A stretch of DNA of 64,000 bases from Paralvinella palmiformis. Its lineage: Eukaryota > Annelida > Polychaeta > Terebellida > Alvinellidae. A program made the translations under genes and the position numbers. The DNA lies in NCBI GenBank assembly GCA_025642065.1, contig JAODUP010000106.1, positions 557,001 through 621,000 on the forward strand, written 5' to 3'. Numbering within the stretch: position 1 is the stretch's first letter; each line of letters starts with the position of its first letter. The notes below the pieces were generated by a model. The model ran no database searches. It saw only the letters and a program-made list of their open reading frames with translations, and was not told the DNA's origin. Positions 38,707 through 49,526 of the stretch are shown in pieces.

Positions 38707-40285
38707 AGAGAGCGGGGAGATCAAACCATTTTTGTTATCTGTGAACTCTACGCTGTAGACTTCACAGCAGAAAATGCCTCATTATGAAACTATTAATGAA
38801 ATAGTGAATAACAGTGTCAATGATCTAGCATCATCATGCCAGCCTCGCCTCTCGCATTTCAATCGGACAATGTGAATTAATTACTCTGATACACAGTTGA
38901 TTGGACTACAACCGAGAACTGAAGCCCTGGAGAAGGGATGCTTTTTTTTCTTTATGCGATGTGAGCAGCGTTATAAATTTACATGATAATACCTCTCCCG
39001 GTGTGTCATGAAATATCACATGCAGCACATGGTAGCTAATGGTATCGGAGAGACACCACCTAGCCTAGGCCAAGCTGTGAGCCAGACAAACGGCAGCGAG
39101 CCCGGCAACTGACAACGGTAGTAGGGCCCGTCAAAGCGAGATTCAATCTGACAGTCAATGAACTAATGTCTCTGGTGCCATCGACGACGGCGGGGAAGGC
39201 GCACAATCAACAGGTGGTGTCAGCATGACAACGGACGGATAAAGCAGAAGGCCGACAGAGCTGTTCCATTCAGATAATAAAGCCATTATGGGATAGTGTT
39301 CGGAATTATGCATCATTCACTGCAGTAACTAACACGATACCGTAACAAACGGCAAGGGGAGGTCCTTGTTTAGCAAAGATTAATTGTAAACTTCTGCGTA
39401 CAACTGATATCAGTGGTGCCATGTGTGTTTCTGACATTAGCCGATTTCGTTACCGAGTTAAATAGTATCAGCATAACCAATGTCAATTTCCTGTCTTTCA
39501 CCGGAGTAGAGATTTCAGACTATATGAAAATATTCCGGGCTATATCACTTCGGCACAACAACCTATAACAGTATTTGGCTCTAGAAAGGAGAACTACACC
39601 GCTAATTAATATTTAGGCTAAAGATATTACTATACTTTTAATTAAATTAAAACCCAACCTTTAGGATAATCCAGCGTAAGTTACTTTTCAGATACAAATT
39701 ACTACATAAAACTAGCTTAAGCCTCGAGGAGAGGGTCACTCCCACCAGAGGCATAAGGCAAGACAGATTTTAAACAGTGCCCATCTGATAGTATAATCTG
39801 GTCTCAATAACCTAGCTTTATTAAATATTAATTTTTAGGATCCAATCTAACCGTGCAGGCACTGAATATATTCAATCAAGATGGGAGGCGGATCATCTGA
39901 CCTTTGCATGTCCAATCATGTAATACCATCTGTCAGGATCCAGTGCCAAACAATTAGCGGAGCAGTGGAACCAAACTGTTATTGGTAAGTGTCCAACAAG
40001 GCAGCAGAAAATGTGACAGGACACAGCGTGGGGCAAATATTGTCAGAGTGACAGGAGCAACTAGACCCAGAGGCATTATGATAAAGCGAAGCTCCGGTGT
40101 GCAGTATGGGGGCTTCTCTGATTGGATTAGCCCCTTATTCATATCCGGACTAGGCATCTCAAGCCATACGACCGGACACCATCGAATAGCTCAGGCATAT
40201 TGTAAAATGATCTAAATGGCTTTGGCTGAATGGCCACTTTTCTTATCGACTCACATTTACCGATGACAACATTAACCCGCACACT

Positions 40286-40286
<1 letters not shown>

Positions 40287-40319
<33 letters not shown>
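40287..40319. repeat. (AC)n microsatellite
   Basis: About 16 AC units. Confidence 0.95.
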
Positions 40320-40320
<1 letters not shown>

Positions 40321-41470
40321 CTCGTTCGGGGATAATTTCCACGACACCCTCAGCATCCCATAATCCCTGACAAGCAATGCGGGCTGCGAATAGCCATAGA
40401 CTGTCACTCCTTCCTCGCTGTAATTACGTCACGGCTGTGACGAGTTGAAACCTGATTTAATTTCCATCCTGATGCATGAATTATATCCAAGCATGACGTC
40501 CAAAACGGATTACTCCTTTTCCATATCAACATCAATTTGCCTTTATAACTCGTCATAACTAAGATTTCATTAGTGTGCGCGACACAACACTAAAACCTAA
40601 CAAGTTTGCTACTGTGGCACATGGTTACTAAACGAACTACCACAGAGCACCGATGACCATAACGCTACCCATTTCATTTATCTCCCTCTGTGGTTAAATA
40701 CAGTTCTCTGTTAGTAGGGCTATCAGACAGTTTATAATATTTTATATGGCAAAAAAATTGCATTCCTACTCCTCACGACTGAACAGATACATAGCAAAAC
40801 ATATTGTATTTTATCGAGAAAAAATAATGATATAATATAACTTTTGTTATATACGTTGAAATACATAAATGTACAATGTCATCATTATATGGCATAACTC
40901 ATGCCAAACAAATGAACTAATGCAGCCAAATGTGTGGTAATGTTGAACGGATGAGACTGAACAGGCCCAAATGATCTTTCATTCTCAACTTATACCAATA
41001 AGACTTAGTAAGTCAGCAAACTGTTAGAACACGGAATAAACACCGTGAGACAGATGAGGAACTTTTTAAAAATGCAATCGCAAAACAAAAATACATTTCA
41101 CCAATGCCTGTAAGCCACATCTGAGGGCATGAAAATTAAGTGGGTGGACATGGTGTCAATTAAACTTATCACTGTTATCAGTCTAACATTGTTCCCCTCA
41201 GTTGTAATTAAGAATCTATCCACATTAAATGACAGAATACACATATGAAATTTGGTCGTTATGAACCTGCATATAAAATGCACCAAAGTGTAGGAATAAA
41301 TGATATAATGGACATATGAAATTATGAGGTCATGAAGCTGCACCAATAATAAAATATACCAAAGTGTAGGAATACCAGGGAATAGTCCAAAACGTCTGTA
41401 CGGTTAGACCCTGAGTGAACCTCGTTTCACAGGGATCCACTGAACAAAATGTGAAACATTTTAACCCTAT

Positions 41471-41596
41471 TTTATGTACATGACAGGCTAAATAGACCAA
41501 GCGGCCATCCTTCAGACAAAGCTATACTGGTCTTTGAACTTAGGTGCTAAAGGTTTGTAGCTAACTGCGTTATTAGTTAAACCATCGAGACGTCCT
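41471..41596 (-). mobile_element. SINE family A, internally deleted copy
   Basis: Read on the + strand, TGACAGGCTAAATAGACCAAGCGGCC matches the complement of the family tail (GGGAGGCTAAATGGGCCGAGCGACC at 54859), and CTTTGAACTTAGGTGCTAAAGG matches GATTCGAACATGGGTGCTAGTG. TTAGTTAAACCATCGAGACGTCC matches CTGCTAGACTACAGAGGTGCC. The middle part between tail and B-box is missing. The order of blocks is preserved, which chance would not give. Confidence 0.65.
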
Positions 41597-43662
41597 GCGA
41601 TCTACTGACGAATGAAAGCCACAGAAAACTGCATAATAATAAAGATACCATAAATATGAACTACTTACCAGAATACGCAATACCATTTAATTAAAAGTCA
41701 ATACCGCACATCTATCAAACAAGTCCTGAAAATGTTAGCTGCCAGGAAGGAGGAGTTGTTTAGGGACTGATCTCGAATATGTACACTTGTAGCCTGTCAC
41801 CAAGAAAAAAAAGACCATCTTCCATTAAATGGAACGATTTGTTGGTTAATACCCGCAGCGAGTAATATGATCACATGCTTGATGCCATTGTCTGTAATAT
41901 TGGGTTAATTTCTAACAATTAACCACTCCTTCTTACAGAGACATGTAGTGAGACAGGGAGAAACAGAATTAGGCGGCTATATAATAAATGGACAATTAAT
42001 AACATAATCTACACAATGACTGAATGATGATCAATAGTGGTAAACATCCTTATTGCGGCATCAAAATGGGCGCGCGTTGGGCAAATAATGATTAATTGCC
42101 ACTGAAAGAAATATCTATCCATTATTTAGTGCATAATGACAATTACACCTACCGATGTATTGCTGAAGTGATCAAGTAATACCGAGATTAATTAGGATAA
42201 TAATTTCATGAGAAGAAGTGTATTCGTTTTCCAGACGTAATGGTCTGTCACGATGCAATGACGAATGATACACGCAGGATAAAAATGTTTTAAAAACATT
42301 CGTCATAATTTTTAAGAATACCAATACAAGGGTCAGTCTCCCTTTAAGATGGTTAACAAGCTTGAACGATGGTAAATTAGTAGACATAAGAAATGCAACA
42401 CCAGAACAAAGGACAAGCGGCAAATCCAGTTTTGTTTTGGGTGAGTTTGTTTCCATGTTTAGAGATATACTCGTGTATACTAACACAACAAGACTCAGTG
42501 AGGCACATTTCCCTGCATTAGTCCTCATTTGGTGAAATAAGCCACCCTCCGTACAGTAAACTTATAACAAGTTGGGTTTTTTCTTCCCTAAAACACAGTT
42601 AGTTCAAATAGCAGTCAGCATGTAATTCTGTACATGTTCAGCTGCTTTCGGTAGATATGGCCTCGGCGCTGGTCATACCTGAGATATATGGCCGATAGGC
42701 GAGTGACTAGGGAAAGTCGATATCAGATTGACAACTTGGAGGTTTCCAGGGCAGAGATCTGAACTAATGTGCCATCGAAGCAGCCTTAACTCTGCAAATG
42801 TATTTCTATTGAGACAATAACACATTTTTTACAGCGCACGAAGTTCCTCAACATCATATTTCCAGCATTTTGCAACAAGTTTTACCAGAATATGTATCTG
42901 AAAATATTGATAAAATATTGATAAATTTGATAACAAAACATAGAACAACATTCATTGATTTTCAAAGTGTAAACATTACCAGATGAAAATAACACCCATC
43001 TAGTTTCAAAACAACTAGCACATTTAACAAAATAAGTTTTCTGATGTCATGAAAAGCTGGTGAAACAACAACCTAATAATTTGTACCCATTTTAAGCACC
43101 AAGTAAGATATGAAAGTAAGTAGCAATGGTGGTGAAGTTTGAAAAAATTGAAATGCTACCATCAACCACTGCTAGCCTCCAAAACATCAACTTCGCTTGC
43201 CATCCACCGCCATTTATTATCGCATGGATAATCGTTTTCGCTGAATGGTAAGACGCTGGTGACAATTCGTTATAAAACTTGTATCACCGAATGTAAGACC
43301 GATTGGAGTACATTAAAACCACTTGGAACTCATGCTTAATAGCAAGGATAAAGAACAGATACTTAATTTTATTAAAGGATTTTCATTTACGCCAGGATTG
43401 GGATGTTAGTACTGCGGACTAAATGTGATCACAATAAATAAACACCTGTCTATGTTCAGTGATATATGTCACGATGTGCAGTGTATGTATCAGCAGTATT
43501 TCAGGTGGGTGAGTAGGTGTTTTGTTTAGTCTATGCGTTTAGCCGCACCTGGGACATACAGGCAAAGCCAATCCCAGCAAAGTAAAACATTATAAAACAC
43601 TAGTATCATTAGGATTGGATAGAAATATATATTCAATTGTAATAAATCTTTCTCACTCGCTC
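41597..43662. other. Non-coding DNA, no gene seen
   Basis: AT-rich unique sequence without arrays longer than a few units. A possible further degenerate SINE lies at 42680-42790. The 118-codon minus-strand frame at 42172-42528 has no recognisable motif. Confidence 0.6.
42680..42790 (-). mobile_element. Possible very old SINE family A copy
   Basis: On the + strand, TATATGGCCGATAGGCGAGTGACT resembles AAATGGGCCGAGCGACCT of the family tail complement, and GAGATCTGAACTAATGTGCC resembles the B-box complement GAGATTCGAACATGGGTGC. The matches are short and separated. The call is weak. Confidence 0.3.
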
Positions 43663-43866
43663 GCCCGCTCTCTCTGTGTGAATGCGTGCGGGCATGCGCA
43701 CGCTCATGTGTGTGTACAAATAAAGTTTCAAATTTAGTACCGACTTTTCCAAAGTTCCAAGCCCGCTCTCTCTCTCTCTCTCTGTGAATGCGTGCGGGCA
43801 TGCGCACGCCCATGTGTGTGCACAAATAAAGTTTCAAATTTAGTACAGAATTCTCCAAAGTTTCAA
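43663..43866. repeat. Tandem duplication of about 100 bp, two copies
   Basis: Copy 1 (43663-43760) and copy 2 (43761-43866) share CCCGCTCTCTCT, GTGAATGCGTGCGGGCATGC, CATGTGTGTG, CAAATAAAGTTTCAAATTTAGTAC and a CCAAAGTTYCAAG end. Copy 2 has a longer CT array. Each copy contains the near-palindrome GTGCGGGCATGCGCAC. The minus-strand frame across it simply repeats the same peptide twice and is not a gene. Confidence 0.95.
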
Positions 43867-45518
43867 GCCTACTAGCCTAATTCAGTAATTGCCAAACATT
43901 ACGTTTTATTCTTTACCATTACATTTAGTGTTACTCCCCAAGATTTTTAAAACTCTGTGCCCTGCTGTCCACAACTAATTTTATGCCAAATTGCAACATA
44001 CATTAAACATGTCATAACACGTCTTCTAAGGGATAACAATTCAATTAGAAACGCTAACCCACGAATAAACTGGACATTTCCACATCTAGTTAAGTGCTGT
44101 CCTCATAGAGAAATACATCAAGTGTCCGGTTAAATACGCACAGAAGACTACTTGATTTGAGTAATGCTTTCATTTAACCATTACATTTAATAGCGTTAGT
44201 ACTTCTCGACATCTCTCCGGTGGGCACTGGTTGTCCATATTTAAGCAGTATCCAGGGCCAACACCGATGTGGCTACTTGAAGGATCATCAATTCAATGTT
44301 ATACACGATCTAGTGGTGTAGTTATCACCATGATGTCAAATTAAATTATGTAAACTTAAGCAAGGTTCTAAAAGCATCATCCACTTACATTTCACCTCCC
44401 CATACCTCTAAATTATAAACTTGAACAATAGTGTCAGCATCAGCTATTCAATAAGCATACTTAGTGGCCATGTTTTGGCATATAACCCACAATAATAGAT
44501 TACACTGAGTCAGAGCATAATTTACAACTACGTGATGGACATATGTACCAACCTGAGAAGAGAATCTGATGGGGGGGGGGGGGATAATACGATGTCGTAA
44601 CAAGTTCTGTTATGTCATAACAAGTATTTTTTGTTGCGTAACGTTGCAACAATTAATTTCATACATATCTAAGGTTTTCTTTTTGACTTGCTGGTGTTAC
44701 GTGGGAATCACCACCACACATATAATATGTATTGGTCATCTACTCAGAAGCACACAAAGATGTCTGACTTGATGGTTACTGATGGAAATTAATTGTGTTC
44801 AATCTTCAAAGCTAATAAAAAAGTATAATTTTCAGTATCTTTCTAAGAAGTTAAAAGTGAAGACGAATCTAGCCCTTTTGTTATCAACTACTTGAAACCC
44901 ATTTTTCACGACAAGATATTTTGAAGTGGATGGAATGATACTAACATTTTACGTTTTTAAAATACGATTTTGACATGTTTCCCCCAAATACGGTGGCCAC
45001 TCTACGAGCAGAAGCCGCCATTTCCGTGAGTCCCTACGAAAACCCCGTAGTCTTGTACGCAACCTCTCCGCGCATGCTTTTCACACGTGAATCTTGTGTT
45101 TAGTACTCGGCTAGGTTCTACAAGTATAGCAGAACTACCGTATCTTTAGCATTGGCAGTTACACTCAAACATTAAATACGCATGTTCCATGTTTGCTATT
45201 AAATGGCAATATTGTAAATCAGATAGCTTAGAATACATCGCTCCAATCCCTAATTTCGCCATTTTCAATGCAAAAACAGATGCGCGTATCTCCACATATG
45301 ATTAGGCCTCCAGTCTAAAGATACGACTCACATACGGATAGACACTTCGCTTCCCGAAACCATATATATGTTCGGAAGAATAATTCTTAATAATTAATAA
45401 CTGGCTTGTTAGATACAATATTTTCACCCGTTTATTGCTTTAACATAATCATACTTCACAGAAAACATACTGACCTAGTGGGTCTTTTTAGTTTGGAACT
45501 ATTTTGTTAGCACACCAT
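43867..45518. other. Non-coding DNA, with a CpG patch near 45 kb
   Basis: Unique AT-rich sequence with a 13-base G-run at 44571. At 44990-45110 CG dinucleotides rise and a GCCGCCATTT word (45014-45023) resembles a YY1 site of the kind found in housekeeping promoters. CCGTGAGT at 45026 could be a splice donor, but no exon is proven. This patch lies about 650 bp upstream of the pseudogene ATG. Confidence 0.45.
44571..44583. repeat. Poly-G run, 13 bases
   Basis: Thirteen consecutive G residues after GAATCTGAT. Confidence 0.95.
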
Positions 45519-45535
45519 ATTTGTTTTGTGCAATT
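45519..45535. repeat. 17-bp direct repeat, left copy
   Basis: ATTTGTTTTGTGCAATT is found here and again, perfectly, at 46461-46477, on either side of the pseudogene. Length and position fit a target-site duplication left by LINE-mediated retroposition. The AT-rich composition makes a chance match possible. Confidence 0.5.
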
Positions 45536-45767
45536 TTGCCTGAACAAACTAATTAAGAATTGAGCATAACATGCACATTTTTGGATGGCTTCATCACCAT
45601 GGTTATTAGTGTTTATCCATATATTTTAAAAATCACTTTACCAAGTACCATGTTGGTATTTAATATGTATGAAGGCATATTTTCCATTGTCTAATATCTT
45701 AATATGGTTTGATGATACTACCATTACAAATGTTCGGTAATAACCAGTTACTGTGATTTTCAGTGTC

Positions 45768-46382
45768 ATGTATCATGATTAGACGTCAACATATGCTTTA
45801 AACAGACGTGGAAAAGGGTTTAGTTTCACCCAGATGCTGGCAGTGTCACCAACTCGTACTACATATGGCATGACACCTCCACAGTATATGAACCAAGGGC
45901 CAAATTTAACAAAGGCTGATGTGGAACACATGCCATCAGAGTATGTGAAGAAATAAGAGGTCTCATCAAGAAATGGTTATTCTCTGACTTCAAAAGAAAC
46001 ACCTCCCCAGATCCACATCATGCTAGGCCCATTAATCACCTCTCATCATGCACAGTTTTCACCTGACATGGGTGTTCATGTAAATGTGACCACCAGCAAT
46101 GAGGCTGATGATGAAGAAAGATCAAAATTGAAATCAGTAATAAAATGACCTACAAAAGAAATTGATGCCATTAGAGCTGGTGTAGTACACCTCTTTAAAG
46201 GAGTGGACAGCTATGCCCAAAGATCTAAACGGTCAGATAAAGCTGGGCAGCATTCAAAACTTTTGGATCAAAGTTTTTTGGCTTCTGAAATTTATGAAGT
46301 GAAAGATGTGGATAAATTTAGTAATACTATGTATGAACGAAAGTATCAAACAATTTGGCATTTTAAATGGATCTATATTTGA
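45768..46382 (+). pseudogene. Protein-coding relic with three in-frame stops
   Basis: An ATG at 45768 opens a frame that stays in register for about 200 codons to a TGA at 46380. It is broken by TAG at 45780, TAA at 45954 and TGA at 46146. Between the stops the translation has ordinary soluble-protein composition, in contrast to the surrounding DNA. The part after the first stop begins TSTYALNRRGKGFSFTQMLA. A later part holds an acidic stretch (EADDEERSK, about codon 116), and the last segment includes KEIDAIRAGVVHLFKGVD. No frameshift is seen and no GT-AG intron explains the stops. AATAAA signals lie at 46429 and 46480. I do not recognise the family. A 17-bp direct repeat on both sides (45519 and 46461), with AATAAA about 26 bp before the right copy, suggests a processed retrocopy that lost or never kept its poly-A tail. 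A TTTTCAG acceptor-like word at 45757-45763 and the CpG patch at 45 kb would instead fit a decayed local gene. Confidence 0.65.
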
Positions 46383-46460
46383 ATTTTTACAAATGCATTT
46401 GATTACAAATTAAAATTTAATTTCCAGGAATAAAACAGGTATAGTTATGGTATCTTAGTG

Positions 46461-46477
46461 ATTTGTTTTGTGCAATT
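46461..46477. repeat. 17-bp direct repeat, right copy
   Basis: Perfect repeat of the 17 bases at 45519-45535. It begins 26 bp after the first AATAAA of the pseudogene 3' end, where a cleaved mRNA would be expected to stop. Confidence 0.5.
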
Positions 46478-49400
46478 GTAATAAATGATTTTTGTTAGCA
46501 TTCAAATATGAATACTTTGTTCAAAGGTTTAATGAATGAATATTTTGTGCAAACGACTTATGAAATATATATTATGATCTAGGAATATTTTAATAAACAT
46601 ATCAATAATTAGTTAACTGTACTTGTTAATTATGACAATGGGAAGTGTACCTATTTTGTGGAACTGGAAAGAGCTAAATTTCATATGGAACGTTTTCCCC
46701 AATGTCCTAGCCATAATTTGAACGAGCATTTACACCGTGGCATATGAGCATTTAGGACGTCGTAGTTGTACGAGCAAAAGCCCCGTTAGTCCACTTAACA
46801 TACATGATCGTATACTATGTCGTGTACGAGACAGTATAAGTTGGTTCCCATCGCTTTATACAACGTTTCATTTAACCAGGGTAGTCCAATACTCAAACGC
46901 TGGGTTACCACACCCACTCTAAAATGTTACAGACCTCATTTGCTAAGTAGTCTTTGCTTACTACAATGTGACTTGTTAATTAAACTATTTATTCATATAC
47001 CATGATAGCATATAACATAATCTTCCCTATACACCATTGACGACAATGAATTTCCTGACATGTGGGGGCAGCTTGAATGGGCTATTCACTGCCCAGTTAA
47101 AAAGCTAATTTTTATTTATTTAAAAATATAAATATTATTTATTAAGTCCAGTATTTTACTGATCCATCATCAACTGTTCCGTAGACTCAAAAATCTCACC
47201 TTGTTTATTACTACCACAGATCCATCATTTAGCACTGGAAGTACATACCAATATCATTTGGTTCACTTTGGCGTTCGCAACAATCTCTCAACTATCTGTC
47301 TTTCTGTCTTAGACAAAGCCAGTAAAATATGTAAAACAAATTAGACATGGCATGTTCTCTTGTGGAAGAATTTGTTTTTATGAATCATCAAGGATGAAAG
47401 ACAATAACCAAGGGATAACTTAAAACAGGCCCATAAAAAGGCACTAAATACAGGTTCAGTTTAGTCATTTAAATTAAATCAATGTTCATGTGCTCCATCA
47501 CCAACATCCACCTAAAAAATGGAGAAAAGCCCAGCAGAATCAGCTATTAATTGTGTATCCATCTTCTACATCCTGTACTTGATAAGTAGTGATGGTATTT
47601 GGCACTGAGGCCATTTTTAACAATCATAAAAGGTCAGCCAGTGTTAAAGTTATCTGCACATACAGAACACGTGATGTAGATGGATAATCGGTAGGCGATG
47701 AATACTTAGTATATTCTTTGCCCCAATTCATAGTCATTTCACTGAACCTGAAATGATTGCTGTATGTTGAAAGTATGGCTTCAGATAAGATAATGTTGTC
47801 TTTCATTAATTTATACAATCTTCATTTTCATACTGTAATACAATCATATTAGAGGGTCTTCTGACTTGACATCCACCAGTTAAAAATATTTGAGTGAACT
47901 TAAAAAAAGAAGGTTTTCAATGTTGCCAACTTTAATATTTCTCAAGGACACTGTTTGAAACTAGTTGTTCAAATGTTAATAACCAAATAGTAACGGATAT
48001 GTTTTATGAAGTTACTGTACTTGTCTAAGCTGCGCATTAAATTCAAGAATTATAAACTTACTTTGTTTAACTTAATTATAGCAAGAATAAAAATATAATT
48101 TACAAATATAGCACAGCTAACTTAGCAACGGTAGGACTATTTAGCAACAGCAATAATTATTATGAATCTCTTACATTGTAAAAAAAGAAGTATCCCCAAT
48201 ATGAAATCAAATACAAAACCCAGTGTCAAATGGCAACGCAACACTAAGAGGAAGCAGCAAGAACAACACAGCATGCTGAAGTTGTCTGCATAGAAATATA
48301 AGGAGGCAAACAAAGGTAAAGAATGGTTTAGTTTATGTGGCAATTAGTTAACCTAGCAACAGTCCATTCATCAAACGGGGCACACGTCGTCGTCCACTTG
48401 CCATATGACTGACCTCACAATAAGCAATTGGTTTTACAAATGGCTGACAAATGGCGAGTGACCGATGACACATCAGGAACACGTGGACTGGTGGGCAATG
48501 GCCCTTTCCTGACCTATTCCCGAAGGGCTTCTAAGATTCCTTTCATCGGGTTAATTGAATCTGGCATCGGTGGGTTTAGTTTAAACTTCCGTTCCCAGCT
48601 CACCCCGGTATCACTTTCCACACACACAAAAATTATCTTCAACCCTTATTCCAACATCTGCCTGACGAACAATATCTAAGGACCGTTCCAAAGCTGCTGT
48701 GCCGACGTTGTGGAGATAGATCTGCCAACAAACAAAAAACAGCCATACACATAGCGAGTCCCGGAGCGTCATATTAAGGCTTGCACCGATGTCATTGTTA
48801 TAAGTCATGGCTGGTTGAATGAGAATTGGAAACTGCAAATCTGCTGGAACGGCGAAATACAAGAGCGTAAAAACTATAGAAGGCATCGCTGAATGACGGA
48901 CAACTAAGTAGGAAATCCATCGACATACCTGTCAAGTAACGATCTATTTCAATCTTAAAGGATTTACTTAGCAAAAAACCCAAACACGCAAGGTTTTCAA
49001 TGCCCACGCGCACCAGCCGACCGACAATGGCCACACATGGTTCACTGCATGCTTACAACACACTATTACACGCACTGAACTTGCATTAAACAAACAAAGA
49101 ATAAATGTCATGCATATGGTGAGGCAACAAACAGATTATCCTGATTCCACTCCTTATCACCAAATGTTTATCAGTAAGAAAAATACTGGTTACAATTGCT
49201 TCTTTGTTTAGCTGAAGAGCATATCGTACAAACGAATCAGAAGAAGTATGTTTTTAAATGTATTGAAGACCTAAAAATGAGATGTGTACAATCTTAGTAC
49301 GGGAAGCAACAAGACACTAACAGATGGGAAGTTTGGCTCATGATATTGATATTCTCCAGCAAATAAACACCAAGGATTTTTTGCACTTGGTAGAATGGAT

Positions 49401-49484
49401 GAGAAGAAGTCCTTTACACTATGTGCATATGATGTGAATAGTTGAAAACGAAGAGACCTATCAGTCATGCACATATGCAAGTAT

Positions 49485-49489
<5 letters not shown>

Positions 49490-49525
<36 letters not shown>
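49490..49525. repeat. (AC)n microsatellite
   Basis: Eighteen AC units. Confidence 0.97.

Positions 49526-49526
<1 letters not shown>

Larger units (their letters stand above)
36272..41470. other. Non-coding DNA, no gene seen
   Basis: Unique sequence with TA arrays at 37938 and 38672, an ATC/ACC trinucleotide tract at 38428 and a CA array at 40287. A TAG trinucleotide tract with a mirrored CTA end lies at about 36888-36919. An inverted CGTCAC-GGC-T-GTGACG lies at 40428-40442, next to an ATTACGTCA (ATF/CREB-like) word. No gene was recognised. Confidence 0.6.

Noticed and set aside
43526..43858. 110-codon minus-strand frame with a repeated peptide
   Set aside because: The repetition comes from the 100-bp tandem duplication and the reading runs through CT arrays. 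There is no domain.
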